Source: Flavobacteriaceae bacterium YJPT1-3 (GTDB lineage Bacteria; Bacteroidota; Bacteroidia; Flavobacteriales; Flavobacteriaceae). Taken from it: a stretch of DNA of 64,000 bases. The notes under the pieces were generated by a model. The model was given only the letters and a program-made list of their open reading frames with translations, was not told where the DNA came from and did not search any database. A program made the position numbers and the translations under genes. This document shows positions 50,933 to 59,878 of the stretch, piece by piece (positions within the stretch are counted from its first letter, which is position 1; each line of letters opens with the position of its first letter). The stretch is taken from positions 2,980,501 to 3,044,500 of the forward strand of contig CP123444.1 of assembly GCA_029866965.1 (NCBI GenBank), read 5' to 3'.

Positions 50933-53539
50933 ATGAATTTTAACAATTTTACCATTAAATCGCAGGAGGCCATTCAGCGCGCCCATCAGTTGGCGCAGGA
51001 AATGGGCCACCAGCAAATAGAAAATGAGCATATTTTCAAAGCCCTCTTTGAGGTGGATGAAAATGTACTCCCCTTCCTGCTCAACAAATTGAACGTCAAC
51101 GTCAATCTGCTGCAGCAAGTACTCGACAGCACCCTGAAAAGCTTTCCAAAAGTGGAAGGTGGCGAGATTGTGCTTTCGCGTGAAGCGGGAAAAACAGTAA
51201 CCGAAGCCGGCATCATCGCTAAGAAAATGAAAGATGAATACGTTTCGGTGGAGCATCTGGTGCTGGCCATCTTCAAATCGAAGAGCAAGATCGGTCAGAT
51301 CCTGAAAGACCAAAGCGTGACCGAAAAAGGCCTGCAGGCCGCCATTGATGAATTGCGGCAGGGCGACCGGGTGACTTCCCAGAGTGCGGAAGACACCTAC
51401 AATTCGCTGAACAAATATGCCAAGAACTTGAACCAGTTGGCGAGAGACGGCAAACTGGATCCGGTGATCGGTCGTGATGAGGAGATCCGACGTATTCTAC
51501 AGATCCTCTCCCGCCGTACCAAGAACAATCCCATTTTAGTGGGTGAACCGGGTACGGGTAAGACCGCCATTGCCGAAGGGCTGGCCCATCGCATCATTGA
51601 CGGCGATGTGCCGGAGAACCTGCAAGACAAGCAGATATTCGCCCTGGATATGGGAGCCTTGATCGCCGGAGCTAAATACAAAGGCGAATTTGAAGAGCGC
51701 CTGAAAGCGGTGGTCAAAGAAGTGACCTCAGCGGCCGGAGACATTGTGCTCTTTATTGACGAGATCCACACCCTGGTAGGTGCCGGAGGTGGTCAGGGCG
51801 CGATGGACGCGGCCAACATCCTCAAGCCGGCCCTGGCTCGTGGAGAGCTGCGTGCTATTGGAGCTACCACCCTGGACGAGTATCAGAAATACTTTGAAAA
51901 GGACAAAGCCCTGGAGCGTCGCTTCCAGAAAGTGCAGGTGAACGAACCGGATACAGAAAGCGCGATTTCCATCCTGCGGGGGATCAAAGAGAAATACGAG
52001 ACCCATCACAAGGTGCGTATCAAAGACAATGCAATCATCGCTGCGGTGGAATTGTCGCAGCGCTACATCACCAACCGCTTCTTACCGGACAAGGCCATCG
52101 ACCTCATGGATGAGGCGGCTTCGAAGATGCGGATGGAAATCAACTCTAAGCCCGAAGAACTGGACGTGCTCGATCGCAAGATCATGCAACTGGAGATCGA
52201 GATCGAAGCCATCAAGCGGGAGAAAGACGAGAGCAAATTGAAATCCCTGCGGGCTGATCTGGCCAATCTGAAGGAGGAGCGCAATGAGCTGAACGCGAAA
52301 TGGAAAAGCGAGAAGGAACTGGTGGATAACATCCAGGCGGCTAAGCAGGACATTGAAAACTATAAACTGGAGGCCGAGCGCGCTGAACGCGAAGGCAACT
52401 ACGGAGCAGTAGCCGAACTCCGCTACGGCAAGATCAAGGAAGCCCAGGAACGCCTGGAAAAACTACAGGCCGAAATGGCCAATCAGCAGGATGGCGGACT
52501 CATCAAAGAGGAGGTGACCAGTGAAGACATTGCCGAAGTGGTGGCCAAATGGACCGGGATTCCCGTGACCAAAATGCTGCAAAGCGAGCGAGAAAAGTTG
52601 CTCCATCTGGAAGCCGAACTCCATAAACGCGTGGTGGGTCAGGAAGAGGCCATTGCCGCCGTGAGTGACGCCGTGCGTCGTAGCCGGGCCGGACTGCAGG
52701 ATCAGAAGAAGCCTATTGGTTCCTTCCTCTTCCTGGGAACCACCGGGGTGGGTAAGACCGAGCTGGCCAAGGCCCTGGCGGAGTATCTCTTTGACGATGA
52801 GAACAACATCACCCGTATTGACATGAGTGAGTACCAGGAACGCCACAGCGTAAGCCGACTGGTGGGTGCTCCTCCGGGATATGTGGGTTATGACGAAGGC
52901 GGTCAGTTGACCGAAGCCGTGCGTCGCAAGCCCTATTCGGTCGTGTTATTGGATGAGATCGAAAAAGCCCATCCGGATACCTTCAATATTCTGTTGCAGG
53001 TGTTGGATGAAGGACGATTGACGGACAATAAAGGACGGCTTGCCGACTTTAAGAATACCATCATCATCATGACCTCCAACATGGGGAGCCACATCATCCA
53101 GGAGAAGTTCGAGGCGGTCAAAGACATCGACACCGCAATGGAAAGCGCCAAGGTAGAAGTACTGGGCTTATTGAAGAAAAGCATCCGCCCGGAATTCATC
53201 AACCGAATTGATGATATCGTCATGTTCACTCCGCTTACGCGAAAGGACATCCAGGCGATCGTCCGCTTACAACTCAAAGGCGTACAAAAAATGCTGGCCG
53301 CGCAGAACATCACCATGGATGCCACCGATGAGGCTGTGGCCCATCTGGCCGAAGCCGGCTTCCAGCCGGAGTTTGGTGCTCGCCCGGTCAAGCGTACCAT
53401 TCAGAAAGAAGTATTGAACAATCTGAGTAAGGAAATCCTGAGCGGAAAGGTGACCACAGACAGCATCATCTTGCTAGATGCCTTCGATGGTGAGTTAGTG
53501 TTTAGAAATCAAAGTAATTTGGTGACTGAAGAATTCTAA
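50933..53539 (+). CDS. clpB: ATP-dependent disaggregase ClpB
   Basis: 868 aa from the ATG giving [17 protein letters not shown]; the 30-codon upstream extension is not conserved in character. It has the Clp N-domain, NBD1 ([24 protein letters not shown]), a coiled-coil middle domain (about 400-530), NBD2 ([40 protein letters not shown]) and the C-terminal small domain. The middle domain and absence of a ClpP-binding loop separate it from ClpA/ClpC. It works with DnaK to rescue aggregated proteins. Confidence 0.97.
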   Translation: MNFNNFTIKSQEAIQRAHQLAQEMGHQQIENEHIFKALFEVDENVLPFLLNKLNVNVNLLQQVLDSTLKSFPKVEGGEIVLSREAGKTVTEAGIIAKKMKDEYVSVEHLVLAIFKSKSKIGQILKDQSVTEKGLQAAIDELRQGDRVTSQSAEDTYNSLNKYAKNLNQLARDGKLDPVIGRDEEIRRILQILSRRTKNNPILVGEPGTGKTAIAEGLAHRIIDGDVPENLQDKQIFALDMGALIAGAKYKGEFEERLKAVVKEVTSAAGDIVLFIDEIHTLVGAGGGQGAMDAANILKPALARGELRAIGATTLDEYQKYFEKDKALERRFQKVQVNEPDTESAISILRGIKEKYETHHKVRIKDNAIIAAVELSQRYITNRFLPDKAIDLMDEAASKMRMEINSKPEELDVLDRKIMQLEIEIEAIKREKDESKLKSLRADLANLKEERNELNAKWKSEKELVDNIQAAKQDIENYKLEAERAEREGNYGAVAELRYGKIKEAQERLEKLQAEMANQQDGGLIKEEVTSEDIAEVVAKWTGIPVTKMLQSEREKLLHLEAELHKRVVGQEEAIAAVSDAVRRSRAGLQDQKKPIGSFLFLGTTGVGKTELAKALAEYLFDDENNITRIDMSEYQERHSVSRLVGAPPGYVGYDEGGQLTEAVRRKPYSVVLLDEIEKAHPDTFNILLQVLDEGRLTDNKGRLADFKNTIIIMTSNMGSHIIQEKFEAVKDIDTAMESAKVEVLGLLKKSIRPEFINRIDDIVMFTPLTRKDIQAIVRLQLKGVQKMLAAQNITMDATDEAVAHLAEAGFQPEFGARPVKRTIQKEVLNNLSKEILSGKVTTDSIILLDAFDGELVFRNQSNLVTEEF

Positions 53540-53567
53540 GCAACACTATAATAGATTAAGGATCTAC

Positions 53568-53602
53568 ATCCCCTGAAGCGAAAGCGTAGGGGGATTTTTT
53601 TA
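53568..53602 (+). terminator. clpB terminator, made from a repeat-family hairpin
   Basis: ATCCCCT and AGGGGGAT enclose GAAGCGAAAGCGT, followed by seven T residues, 29 bp after the clpB stop. Confidence 0.65.
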
Positions 53603-53820
53603 TGGAACTTCATTTATCTAAAGGAGCGTCTATAGGCTCTGAAGCTTTAGCGAAGGAGTCGCGTAGGGGGATTTTCCATTTAGACAGATACCCTTAATCT
53701 AAATAAATAAGAAGTTGGCCTTGTCTTCATTGTCCGTAGCTTCATGGTATATGAAGCTAAGGAGAAGCGTAGGAGGGTCTACATCCCCCGAAGCCTTGGC
53801 GAAGGGGAGGGATTTTTTAT
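53603..53820. repeat. Dispersed GAAGC-GCGAAGG repeat cluster
   Basis: The 374-bp gap after clpB holds three related blocks around 53565, 53640 and 53785: GAAGCGAAAGCGTAGGGGGA, GAAGCTTTAGCGAAGGAG and GAAGCCTTGGCGAAGGGGAG. All are followed by short T-runs. Between them is a perfect hairpin TAGCTTCAT-GGTAT-ATGAAGCTA (about 53738-53760). No gene is seen. Confidence 0.75.
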
Positions 53821-53913
53821 TGCCTAATTAGTAGGTAATAAGGAGGATTATTGGAGCAAAAGTCTATTTTTATTCCAACGCACGCGCAAGCGTTTCTTTC
53901 TGACCAACCCATC

Positions 53914-54654
53914 ATGATTAAATTCTTCCGTAAAATCAGACAACGGCTGCTTGCTGAGAACAAATTCAGCAAGTATTTGCTCTATGGGATTGGTGAAATT
54001 GTCCTGGTGGTCATAGGGATCCTGATCGCTTTGCAGATCAATACCTGGAATGAAAACAGAAAGTCCAAAGCCCTGGCTCAAAAGTACATTCAGGACATTC
54101 GGACCGACCTGGTCAATGATACCTTGACCTATACAGCAGCCCTCCAAAGACTGGAAAAAACCATAGCCAAAAACACCCTTTTGGCCAACCCGGAGGTAAC
54201 CGCTGCCCTTCCTTTGGATTCCTTGAATGCCTTGCTTGCTAATTCCTTTCACTCCATCCGCATTTATAAAATAGACAATACTACCTACCTGAAATTGTCC
54301 AACACCGGCTTTTTGGAAACCGGGCATTATGCCGACCTGTTTAAAGCCGTCAATACCTATTACAACAAAGAATACACTTCCTATTCCGAATACATCGAAT
54401 GGGACGAAGAACAGTCGGTAGACATGTTCCATCCTGATTTTCTAGGTTCGTATAAAAACACGGTCCTTCTATCCAATGAACAGCCCAATGAAATGGAGGT
54501 AGAAAATTTTAGAGCCTTTATCGCCTCTAAAGAGTTCCGCAATAGGACCACCACCAACCAAACCCGGAAAAGCATGATCGTCGACAAACTGCGGTATCAA
54601 AAAGCCCTGGCCCTCGAGCTGATGGAGAAGATTGATGGAGTGCTGGAACGATAG
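53914..54654 (+). CDS. DUF6090 family membrane-anchored protein
   Basis: 246 aa from the ATG giving MIKFFRKIRQRLLAENKF, the standard start of this flavobacterial family; a 21-codon upstream extension is rejected. One membrane helix follows (IGEIVLVVIGILIALQI), then a soluble helical domain (TWNENRKSKALAQKYIQDI). The function is unknown. Such genes often occur in multiple copies in flavobacteria. Its stop codon lies at the left edge of the first cassette-type repeat. Confidence 0.88.
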   Translation: MIKFFRKIRQRLLAENKFSKYLLYGIGEIVLVVIGILIALQINTWNENRKSKALAQKYIQDIRTDLVNDTLTYTAALQRLEKTIAKNTLLANPEVTAALPLDSLNALLANSFHSIRIYKIDNTTYLKLSNTGFLETGHYADLFKAVNTYYNKEYTSYSEYIEWDEEQSVDMFHPDFLGSYKNTVLLSNEQPNEMEVENFRAFIASKEFRNRTTTNQTRKSMIVDKLRYQKALALELMEKIDGVLER

Positions 54655-54772
54655 TCATTGCTGACCGCTTTAGCGCATTTCCAGCTTGTTTCCCTTCAAC
54701 TTCTCAAAATAGTTTAACTTCCTGACTTCAAAAACCACCGCAACGAACTGCGGTTATACAAGACCGTATGGC
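54646..54772 (+). repeat. attC-like site A (first boundary of the cassette array)
   Basis: The right arm CGGTTATACAAGACCGTATGGC (54751-54772 region) matches the other boundaries but lacks three bases of the GTTGT core. Positions 54700-54767 are nearly identical to 55237-55304 in site B. The left arm is poorly defined (GGAAC..CTGACCGC). Confidence 0.55.
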
Positions 54773-54782
54773 ACTAAGAGTG

Positions 54783-55196
54783 ATGACTAAAATTGACTTA
54801 AATAATGGATTTCTATATATAAATGGAATAACTTTTCCCTTAATAAATAGAAATTCAGATGGCCATACAATCGCAAATAGTTCTTATTCTAATATGTCTC
54901 TAAAGGGAAAAATTAATGAAATGAGCTTTATTGCGACGGCTTTTTATAAAAACGAAAAAATAAGAACCATCCATTTAAGCTTAGAACCTGAATTCTTAAA
55001 AAAGATTTACAAACCAAATGAAAATTTAGATTTTAATGACTATTGTACTACCTATCTTGACTTCAGGAAATCAAAAACGGAAGAATTGCTTAAAACCCTT
55101 TTAAATTCAAATAAAAGAAAATTTAATTGGGGTAAAATCATAGTTTCAGTTGACCCTAGAGGACCTGACGTTTTTTCGGAAATAATATATTTTTAG
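54783..55196 (+). CDS. Hypothetical cassette protein 1
   Basis: 137 aa from the second ATG; the first ATG (54768) lies inside the repeat core and is less likely. No signal peptide, membrane segment or known motif. It is AT-rich compared with the genes before 54.6 kb. The TAG stop is inside the left arm of site B, as is usual for integron cassettes. I do not recognise a family. Confidence 0.65.
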   Translation: MTKIDLNNGFLYINGITFPLINRNSDGHTIANSSYSNMSLKGKINEMSFIATAFYKNEKIRTIHLSLEPEFLKKIYKPNENLDFNDYCTTYLDFRKSKTEELLKTLLNSNKRKFNWGKIIVSVDPRGPDVFSEIIYF

Positions 55197-55311
55197 AAAC
55201 GGCTTTTAACACCCGATTACCGCGATTCTAGCTCATCTTCTCAAAATAGTTTAACTTCTTGACTTCAAAACACCACCGCAAAGAACTACGGTTATACGAG
55301 ACCGTTCTAAG
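55194..55311 (+). repeat. attC-like site B
   Basis: About 117 bp. The left arm TTTAGAAACGG and the right arm CGGTTATACGAGACCGTTCTAAG are imperfectly complementary (TAGAA with TTCTA; TTAACACCCG with CGGTTATA). The internal 68 bp match site A. Confidence 0.6.
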
Positions 55312-55327
55312 TCATTAAAACAAACCT

Positions 55328-56350
55328 ATGAACAAAGCAATTAATTTTCAGAAAAATCTAATGATTTTTGGAATGCCATTATTAATAATCGGAATAATGG
55401 TGTTCATTACGAAATCAAATATATTTGCCGCAAATTCAAGTAGTTTATCTATTGGAATAACATTTGACTTATTATTAACTGTACCACTCGTATATTTTCT
55501 ATTAATTAGAAAAACAAATATTCCAAAAGCAACAGTAGTACCAATTTTAATTGTTGGTATTATTATTTGTTCGCTAATACTTCCAACTGAAAATCAATAT
55601 TATCTAAATCTTTTTAAGACTTGGGTACTTCCAATCGTGGAACTATCAATTTTATCGTTTGTTATATTCAACGTTCGGAAAGGAATAAAACGATATAAAC
55701 TAAACAAAACAAAGTCGTTTGATTTTTTCACAACTTTATTAAATACGTGTTATGAAATACTTCCAAAAGGAATAGTTATTCCTGTTGTAACCGAAATTGC
55801 AGTTTTCTATTACGGATTTGTTCATTGGAAAAAAAGAAAATTGAAAAACAATGAATTTACTTATCACAAAGACAGCGGAACAGTTACACTATTAATTGCA
55901 ATTATATTTATAGTAGGTATAGAAACTCTTACATTTCATATTTTATTAGCGAAATGGAATACAACTGTTGCTTGGATTCTGACTTTTTTGAGTATTTACT
56001 CTGCTATTCAAATTTTCGGATTTGTAAAGTCAATGTTCAAAAGACCAATATCAATTGTAAACGACAAACTGTTCCTTCGATATGGTATTATGAACGAAAC
56101 TACTATTGATTTAGTAAACATTGACAGCATTGAAATTTCATCAAAAAATATAGAGTTGAATACAGAAACTCGAAAGCTATCATTTTTGGGAGAATTGGAA
56201 AGCCATAATGTTGTTATCAGATTAAAGAAAGAAAACACATTAATTGGACTATATGGAATTAAACGAACATATAACAATATAGCATTACACGTTGACAATA
56301 AAATTGAATTTAAGAATCAAATAGATAACGCCATACAACAATGGCTCTAA
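55328..56350 (+). CDS. Hypothetical polytopic membrane protein, cassette gene
   Basis: 340 aa. About six or seven hydrophobic segments fill residues 10-230 (LMIFGMPLLIIGIMVFI, VVPILIVGIIICSLIL, VELSILSFVIFNV, VTLLIAIIFIVGIETL, VAWILTFLSIYSAI). A soluble C-terminal region (about 240-340) looks like a PH-type domain (PISIVNDKLFLRYGIMNETTI). Codon use is strongly AT-rich. The stop codon TAA lies in the left arm of site C (..CAACAATGGCTCTAA). No function known. Confidence 0.75.
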   Translation: MNKAINFQKNLMIFGMPLLIIGIMVFITKSNIFAANSSSLSIGITFDLLLTVPLVYFLLIRKTNIPKATVVPILIVGIIICSLILPTENQYYLNLFKTWVLPIVELSILSFVIFNVRKGIKRYKLNKTKSFDFFTTLLNTCYEILPKGIVIPVVTEIAVFYYGFVHWKKRKLKNNEFTYHKDSGTVTLLIAIIFIVGIETLTFHILLAKWNTTVAWILTFLSIYSAIQIFGFVKSMFKRPISIVNDKLFLRYGIMNETTIDLVNIDSIEISSKNIELNTETRKLSFLGELESHNVVIRLKKENTLIGLYGIKRTYNNIALHVDNKIEFKNQIDNAIQQWL

Positions 56351-56514
56351 GTAATGGCGCCGTCATCGCCTACTTCTGAAAATCCTCACGGATTTTCAGT
56401 TTGGTGTGTACCTGCCTGCCGGCAGGCAGGCTTGCAAAGTTAAGTGCTTGTACCTTCCTCTCGCTACGCTCGTCGGAGGCACTACGCAACTACTCCTAGC
56501 CGAGACCGTTGTAC
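56333..56514 (+). repeat. attC-like site C
   Basis: 182 bp. Left core ATACAAC (56333-56339) and right core GTTGTAC (56508-56514) pair; inner arms GGCTCTAAGTA and TACTCCTAGCC pair. The spacers are unequal (AAT against GAGACC), giving unpaired bases. The interior has a perfect CTGAAAATCC-TCAC-GGATTTTCAG hairpin and a CCTGCCTGCCGGCAGGCAGG palindrome. Confidence 0.8.
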
Positions 56515-56523
56515 ACCATTTGG

Positions 56524-56880
56524 ATGAACATTGAGAATTTAATAGAAGATTACAAAAGACAGACAAAAATTTGCTCTGAAATTGACTATTCGGATAAGGA
56601 TTCTGTGAAGAAAAACAATAAAGCAGTCAACCGAATGTATCAGATTGTAGAATTGATTTCGGAAAGCAATAGTCAAAATGAAATTGATGAATTTTCAAAA
56701 TTACTAAAGGACAATGAAAATCGAACTGACCTTTGGTCGGCAGTTCATTTATTGGAAAAATTAAGCTTCGACAAGAAGACCGAAAAAGAAGCTTTAAAAA
56801 TCATAGAAAAAGTAGCTAAAGGAAATACAAGTGAAGCTATGGGTTTTCAATATTGGCTGAAAGAATATAAATCAAAATAA
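56524..56880 (+). CDS. Hypothetical helical protein, cassette gene
   Basis: 118 aa from the ATG 16 nt after the repeat's crossover point. It is all-helical in appearance and rich in charged residues (LIEDYKRQTKICSEIDYSDK, EKEALKIIEKVAKG), with no signal or membrane part. It looks like small immunity-type or adaptor proteins, but that is an impression, not a match. The next gene follows after 4 bp. Confidence 0.65.
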   Translation: MNIENLIEDYKRQTKICSEIDYSDKDSVKKNNKAVNRMYQIVELISESNSQNEIDEFSKLLKDNENRTDLWSAVHLLEKLSFDKKTEKEALKIIEKVAKGNTSEAMGFQYWLKEYKSK

Positions 56881-56884
56881 ACCT

Positions 56885-57265
56885 ATGAGTTGGGACATTA
56901 TACTTTTTAATTCAAAGCAGAAAATAGAATCAGTTGCGGAATTGGACGAAAACCAACTCGAACCGACCGATTTTGCTGGAATTTTGGAAAACTCATTTGA
57001 CCGAATTAAAAAAGATGATAATCACAGAGAAATAGTCGGAACTGATTTTACGATTGACTTTTATGTACATAATGAAATTGTGAGCAACACAATGTTGAGT
57101 TTATATGGAGAAAATGGACTTTATGAACTAATTGAATTGGCAAAAAAGCATAATTGGCAGATTTACGATTCTGGAATTGGAGAAATGATAGACTTAGAAA
57201 ATCCTGAAAAGAATGGATTTGAGAATCACAGAAAATACGTTGAACAGATATTAAAAAATAAATAA
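56885..57265 (+). CDS. Conserved hypothetical protein (MSWDIILFNS-type), cassette gene
   Basis: 126 aa. The start MSWDIILFNSKQKIES and the block GTDFTIDFYVHNEIVSNTML recall a small family that I have seen scattered in many bacteria without known function. No membrane segment. It shares its cassette with the preceding gene (4-bp gap), and its stop lies just before the left arm of site D. Confidence 0.7.
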   Translation: MSWDIILFNSKQKIESVAELDENQLEPTDFAGILENSFDRIKKDDNHREIVGTDFTIDFYVHNEIVSNTMLSLYGENGLYELIELAKKHNWQIYDSGIGEMIDLENPEKNGFENHRKYVEQILKNK

Positions 57266-57272
57266 AAACGGT

Positions 57273-57404
57273 GTACAACAATGGCTATAAGTAATTGCTT
57301 GTTCCTGCCCTACTTCTGAAAATCCTCACGGATTTTCAGTTTGGTGTGCACTTGCAAAGTTAACTGCTAACCCACGCAACTACTCATAGCCGAGACCGTT
57401 GTGC
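57273..57404 (+). repeat. attC-like site D
   Basis: 132 bp. Left core GTACAAC (57273-57279), right core GTTGTGC (57398-57404); inner arms GGCTATAAGTA and TACTCATAGCC pair. The CTGAAAATCC hairpin is present, but the GC-rich palindromes found in sites C and F are missing. Confidence 0.85.
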
Positions 57405-57407
57405 ATA

Positions 57408-58235
57408 ATGCGAAAAAACGCAGTGAATGAACTGAAAACCATAAGAGAATATTACAAACCGATTCAGCCAACAGTTTCGGCTAACGATAACGAAATAGGT
57501 TATCGAGAAAGCAAACCAAATAAAGAGATTGAGGATTTCATTTACTGTTTTTGGCAACTCAAAACAAAGAAACCTTTAAAAAGAGATTATAATTACCGAG
57601 TGGTTTCTGACGGTTGTATCGACATATTTTTTAATCACAAACAACCGACTGAAAATTTTGTGATGGGATTTTGTAGAAAGTTCGTTCAGTTCCCAATAGG
57701 AAAAGAATTTGATTATATCGGCATTCGATTTTTACCTTCTGCTTTCTCACATTTGTTCGGAGTTGATGCCAAGACTTTAAGCGATCAATCCCAAGAACTG
57801 AAAAAAGTTTTGCCCAACTTTTCAGAGTGGATTAATTCAAAAATCAAACCAGCAGATTCATTTGAAGATAATACAAAAATCCTTAATGAAAAAATAGTCG
57901 AACTTTCAAAAAACCAAAATATTGACTTTGACCCTCGTTTTCTGGATACGTTAAACCTGATTTTCAAAAGGAGTGGATTTTTGGACATCGAAAAAGACCT
58001 TAATACAGGATTAAGCCCGAGACAACTTCGCAGAATTTTCAACTTTTATATCGGCACAACTGCAAAATCGTTTAGTAATGTTGTGCGTTTTCAACATATT
58101 TTAAATGCAAAACCTTCAAAACAAAGTCTAAAAGAAAATAAACTGTACTTTGACGTTGGATTTTTTGACCAAGCTCATTTCATTAAAAGCTTTAAAACAT
58201 TTTACGGCGTAACACCTTCTGAAGCCTTCCATTAA
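57408..58235 (+). CDS. AraC-family transcriptional regulator, cassette gene
   Basis: 275 aa from the ATG 10 nt after the crossover point. The N-terminal part (about 40-150, FIYCFWQLKTKKPLKRDYNY, SDGCIDIFFNHK) is the ligand-domain type DUF6597, and the C-terminal part is a double helix-turn-helix: GLSPRQLRRIFNFYIGTTAK and DVGFFDQAHFIKSFKTFYG. It probably regulates the co-cassetted VOC gene 68 bp downstream or itself. It is AT-rich like the rest of the array. Confidence 0.88.
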   Translation: MRKNAVNELKTIREYYKPIQPTVSANDNEIGYRESKPNKEIEDFIYCFWQLKTKKPLKRDYNYRVVSDGCIDIFFNHKQPTENFVMGFCRKFVQFPIGKEFDYIGIRFLPSAFSHLFGVDAKTLSDQSQELKKVLPNFSEWINSKIKPADSFEDNTKILNEKIVELSKNQNIDFDPRFLDTLNLIFKRSGFLDIEKDLNTGLSPRQLRRIFNFYIGTTAKSFSNVVRFQHILNAKPSKQSLKENKLYFDVGFFDQAHFIKSFKTFYGVTPSEAFH

Positions 58236-58303
58236 GTTTGTCCGTTTTTTACAATGCCTCGGTTTATTGTCAGTCTACATTTGTAGCAACAAAATTATTG
58301 ACA

Positions 58304-58753
58304 ATGAAAGCACTGTTATTAACCGCATTTGTTCTCGTAGCAGGTTTGACAAATGCACAAACAACGACCAAGATGAAACTTAACGCAGGAATAATTACCG
58401 AAAAATTACAGGAAACCAAGAAATTCTACACAGAAGTTTTGGATTTTGGAGTAAGTTTTGAAAACGAATTTTATCTATTGCTTCACACGCCCGACCAATC
58501 AGCAGAAATCAGTTTTTTACAACCGAACCACCCAAGTCAAAAACCCATTTTCCAATCTGCATTCATTGGAAAAGGAGTGTATTTGACGATTGAAGTTGAG
58601 AACGTAGATGAAGTTTACAAACAACTTAAAGACAAGGGAGTTGAGATGGAAATCGAAATCCGAGATGAACCTTGGGGCGACAGACATTTTGCAATCAAAG
58701 ACCCAAACGAAATTGGAATTGATATTGTGACCTATACAAAGCCCGAAGAATAA
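58304..58753 (+). CDS. Glyoxalase/VOC-family protein with signal peptide, cassette gene
   Basis: 149 aa from the ATG that starts a signal peptide (ALLLTAFVLVAGLTNAQ). The VOC fold is seen in LNAGIITEKLQETKKFYTEV, TIEVENVDEVYKQLKDKGVE and DRHFAIKDPNEIGIDIV. Members bind or transform small molecules such as antibiotics (bleomycin/fosfomycin type) or aldehydes; export is unusual for the group. It shares a cassette with the AraC regulator. Confidence 0.85.
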   Translation: MKALLLTAFVLVAGLTNAQTTTKMKLNAGIITEKLQETKKFYTEVLDFGVSFENEFYLLLHTPDQSAEISFLQPNHPSQKPIFQSAFIGKGVYLTIEVENVDEVYKQLKDKGVEMEIEIRDEPWGDRHFAIKDPNEIGIDIVTYTKPEE

Positions 58754-58761
58754 AGCACTAT

Positions 58762-58894
58762 GCACAACAATGTATAACCGCAATTACGGCGGATTCGACT
58801 ACGTCCGAATCCACTCGGAATTGCTAACGTCAGTTCTAAACCGAAAATTAACGCATATTAACCCCTAACTGACGGTTATACGAGACCGTTGTAG
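58762..58894 (+). repeat. attC-like site E
   Basis: 133 bp. Left core GCACAAC (58762-58768), right core GTTGTAG (58888-58894); inner arms TATAACCG and CGGTTATA are perfect complements. The interior has GGATTCG/CGAATCC and TAACGTCAGTT/AACTGACGGTTA hairpins. The arm type matches sites A and B, not C, D and F. Confidence 0.85.
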
Positions 58895-58952
58895 CCAATT
58901 TAAACCAAACGTAACTTTGACAGTCTAAACATATGAACAACACCATTAAAAT

Positions 58953-59870
58953 ATGAATTTATTGAAGTTTATTTTCGGACTTTTATTGGTTTTGACTTCT
59001 TGCTCAAAGGACGATGAACCGATACCAACGCAACCAACAACATACACAATGCAGTCGTATGACGGAAACGTTACAGCAAGTTTTGGGACACTTTCTTATA
59101 GAGTTTATTATCCCAAAGAATTTACGGGACAAACCTTTGTAATTCACGTTTCAAGAGGTGGAAATGGAATTGGAGATGACAGAGGACAATTAATGTCTTA
59201 TGTTGAAAGATATGTTCAAAAAGGTTATGTAGTTGTCCAAATTGACCACCGTTTTGCAGGTAACGATATAAATTTAATTGCACAATATCGTGGCGAAGAA
59301 ATAAAATTTATTGGAGAAAAAGTGGCAAACGGAACTTTGAGTTATGGAACATTTACAGGAACAATAGATGGAAGTAAGCAAGGATATATAGGTCATTCGG
59401 GTGGTTGTATGGAAGGACTTGAATCTGCGGGAGTAACTATGTCTCACGGTAATTATTTAGTCCCACAGATTAAGGCAGTTTATGGAATGTCGCCAGCAGG
59501 TAATAATCCTGACCAATTTGGAATTACCTCAAACGGGTTTAACGGAATAGGAACAACTGCCATATTTTTAATTTTAGGCGAGCAAGAAAAAGACGTGAAT
59601 GGTGTTGGAACTTTTATGGCGACAAATTGGCGGCTTCAAGCCTATCAAGGTATGAATACAAACGGACCACGTTATCAAACTTTTGTCAAAGGTCAAAATA
59701 CAGGCCACATAGACATACCTAAAGACAATGCAGACATACAAAAATATAACTTGGACAATTCAGAAGCATTTTTTGATACCTATGTAAAAGGTTTGGACAG
59801 AAAATCCGAAATTGGAAATATATCAATGCCACCAAATAATCAGGTTGAAAAATCAAGTAAAGGAATATAA
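58953..59870 (+). CDS. Alpha/beta-hydrolase-fold lipoprotein, cassette gene
   Basis: 305 aa. A lipoprotein signal (LLLVLTSCSKDDE, Cys17) is followed by an alpha/beta-hydrolase layout: VIHVSRGGNG (oxyanion region), VVQIDHRFAG and a nucleophile elbow YIGHSGGCMEG (S149). A late GHID histidine may complete a triad. It resembles chlorophyllase/PET-hydrolase-like carboxylesterases in layout only. It is alone in its cassette, with a 64-nt leader. Confidence 0.82.
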   Translation: MNLLKFIFGLLLVLTSCSKDDEPIPTQPTTYTMQSYDGNVTASFGTLSYRVYYPKEFTGQTFVIHVSRGGNGIGDDRGQLMSYVERYVQKGYVVVQIDHRFAGNDINLIAQYRGEEIKFIGEKVANGTLSYGTFTGTIDGSKQGYIGHSGGCMEGLESAGVTMSHGNYLVPQIKAVYGMSPAGNNPDQFGITSNGFNGIGTTAIFLILGEQEKDVNGVGTFMATNWRLQAYQGMNTNGPRYQTFVKGQNTGHIDIPKDNADIQKYNLDNSEAFFDTYVKGLDRKSEIGNISMPPNNQVEKSSKGI

Positions 59871-59878
59871 AAAACTGG

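Noticed and set aside
54768-54782. Upstream ATG as start of the first cassette gene
   Set aside because: It lies inside the repeat core (CGTATGGC); the ATG 15 bp later leaves the core free and is preferred, though not proven.
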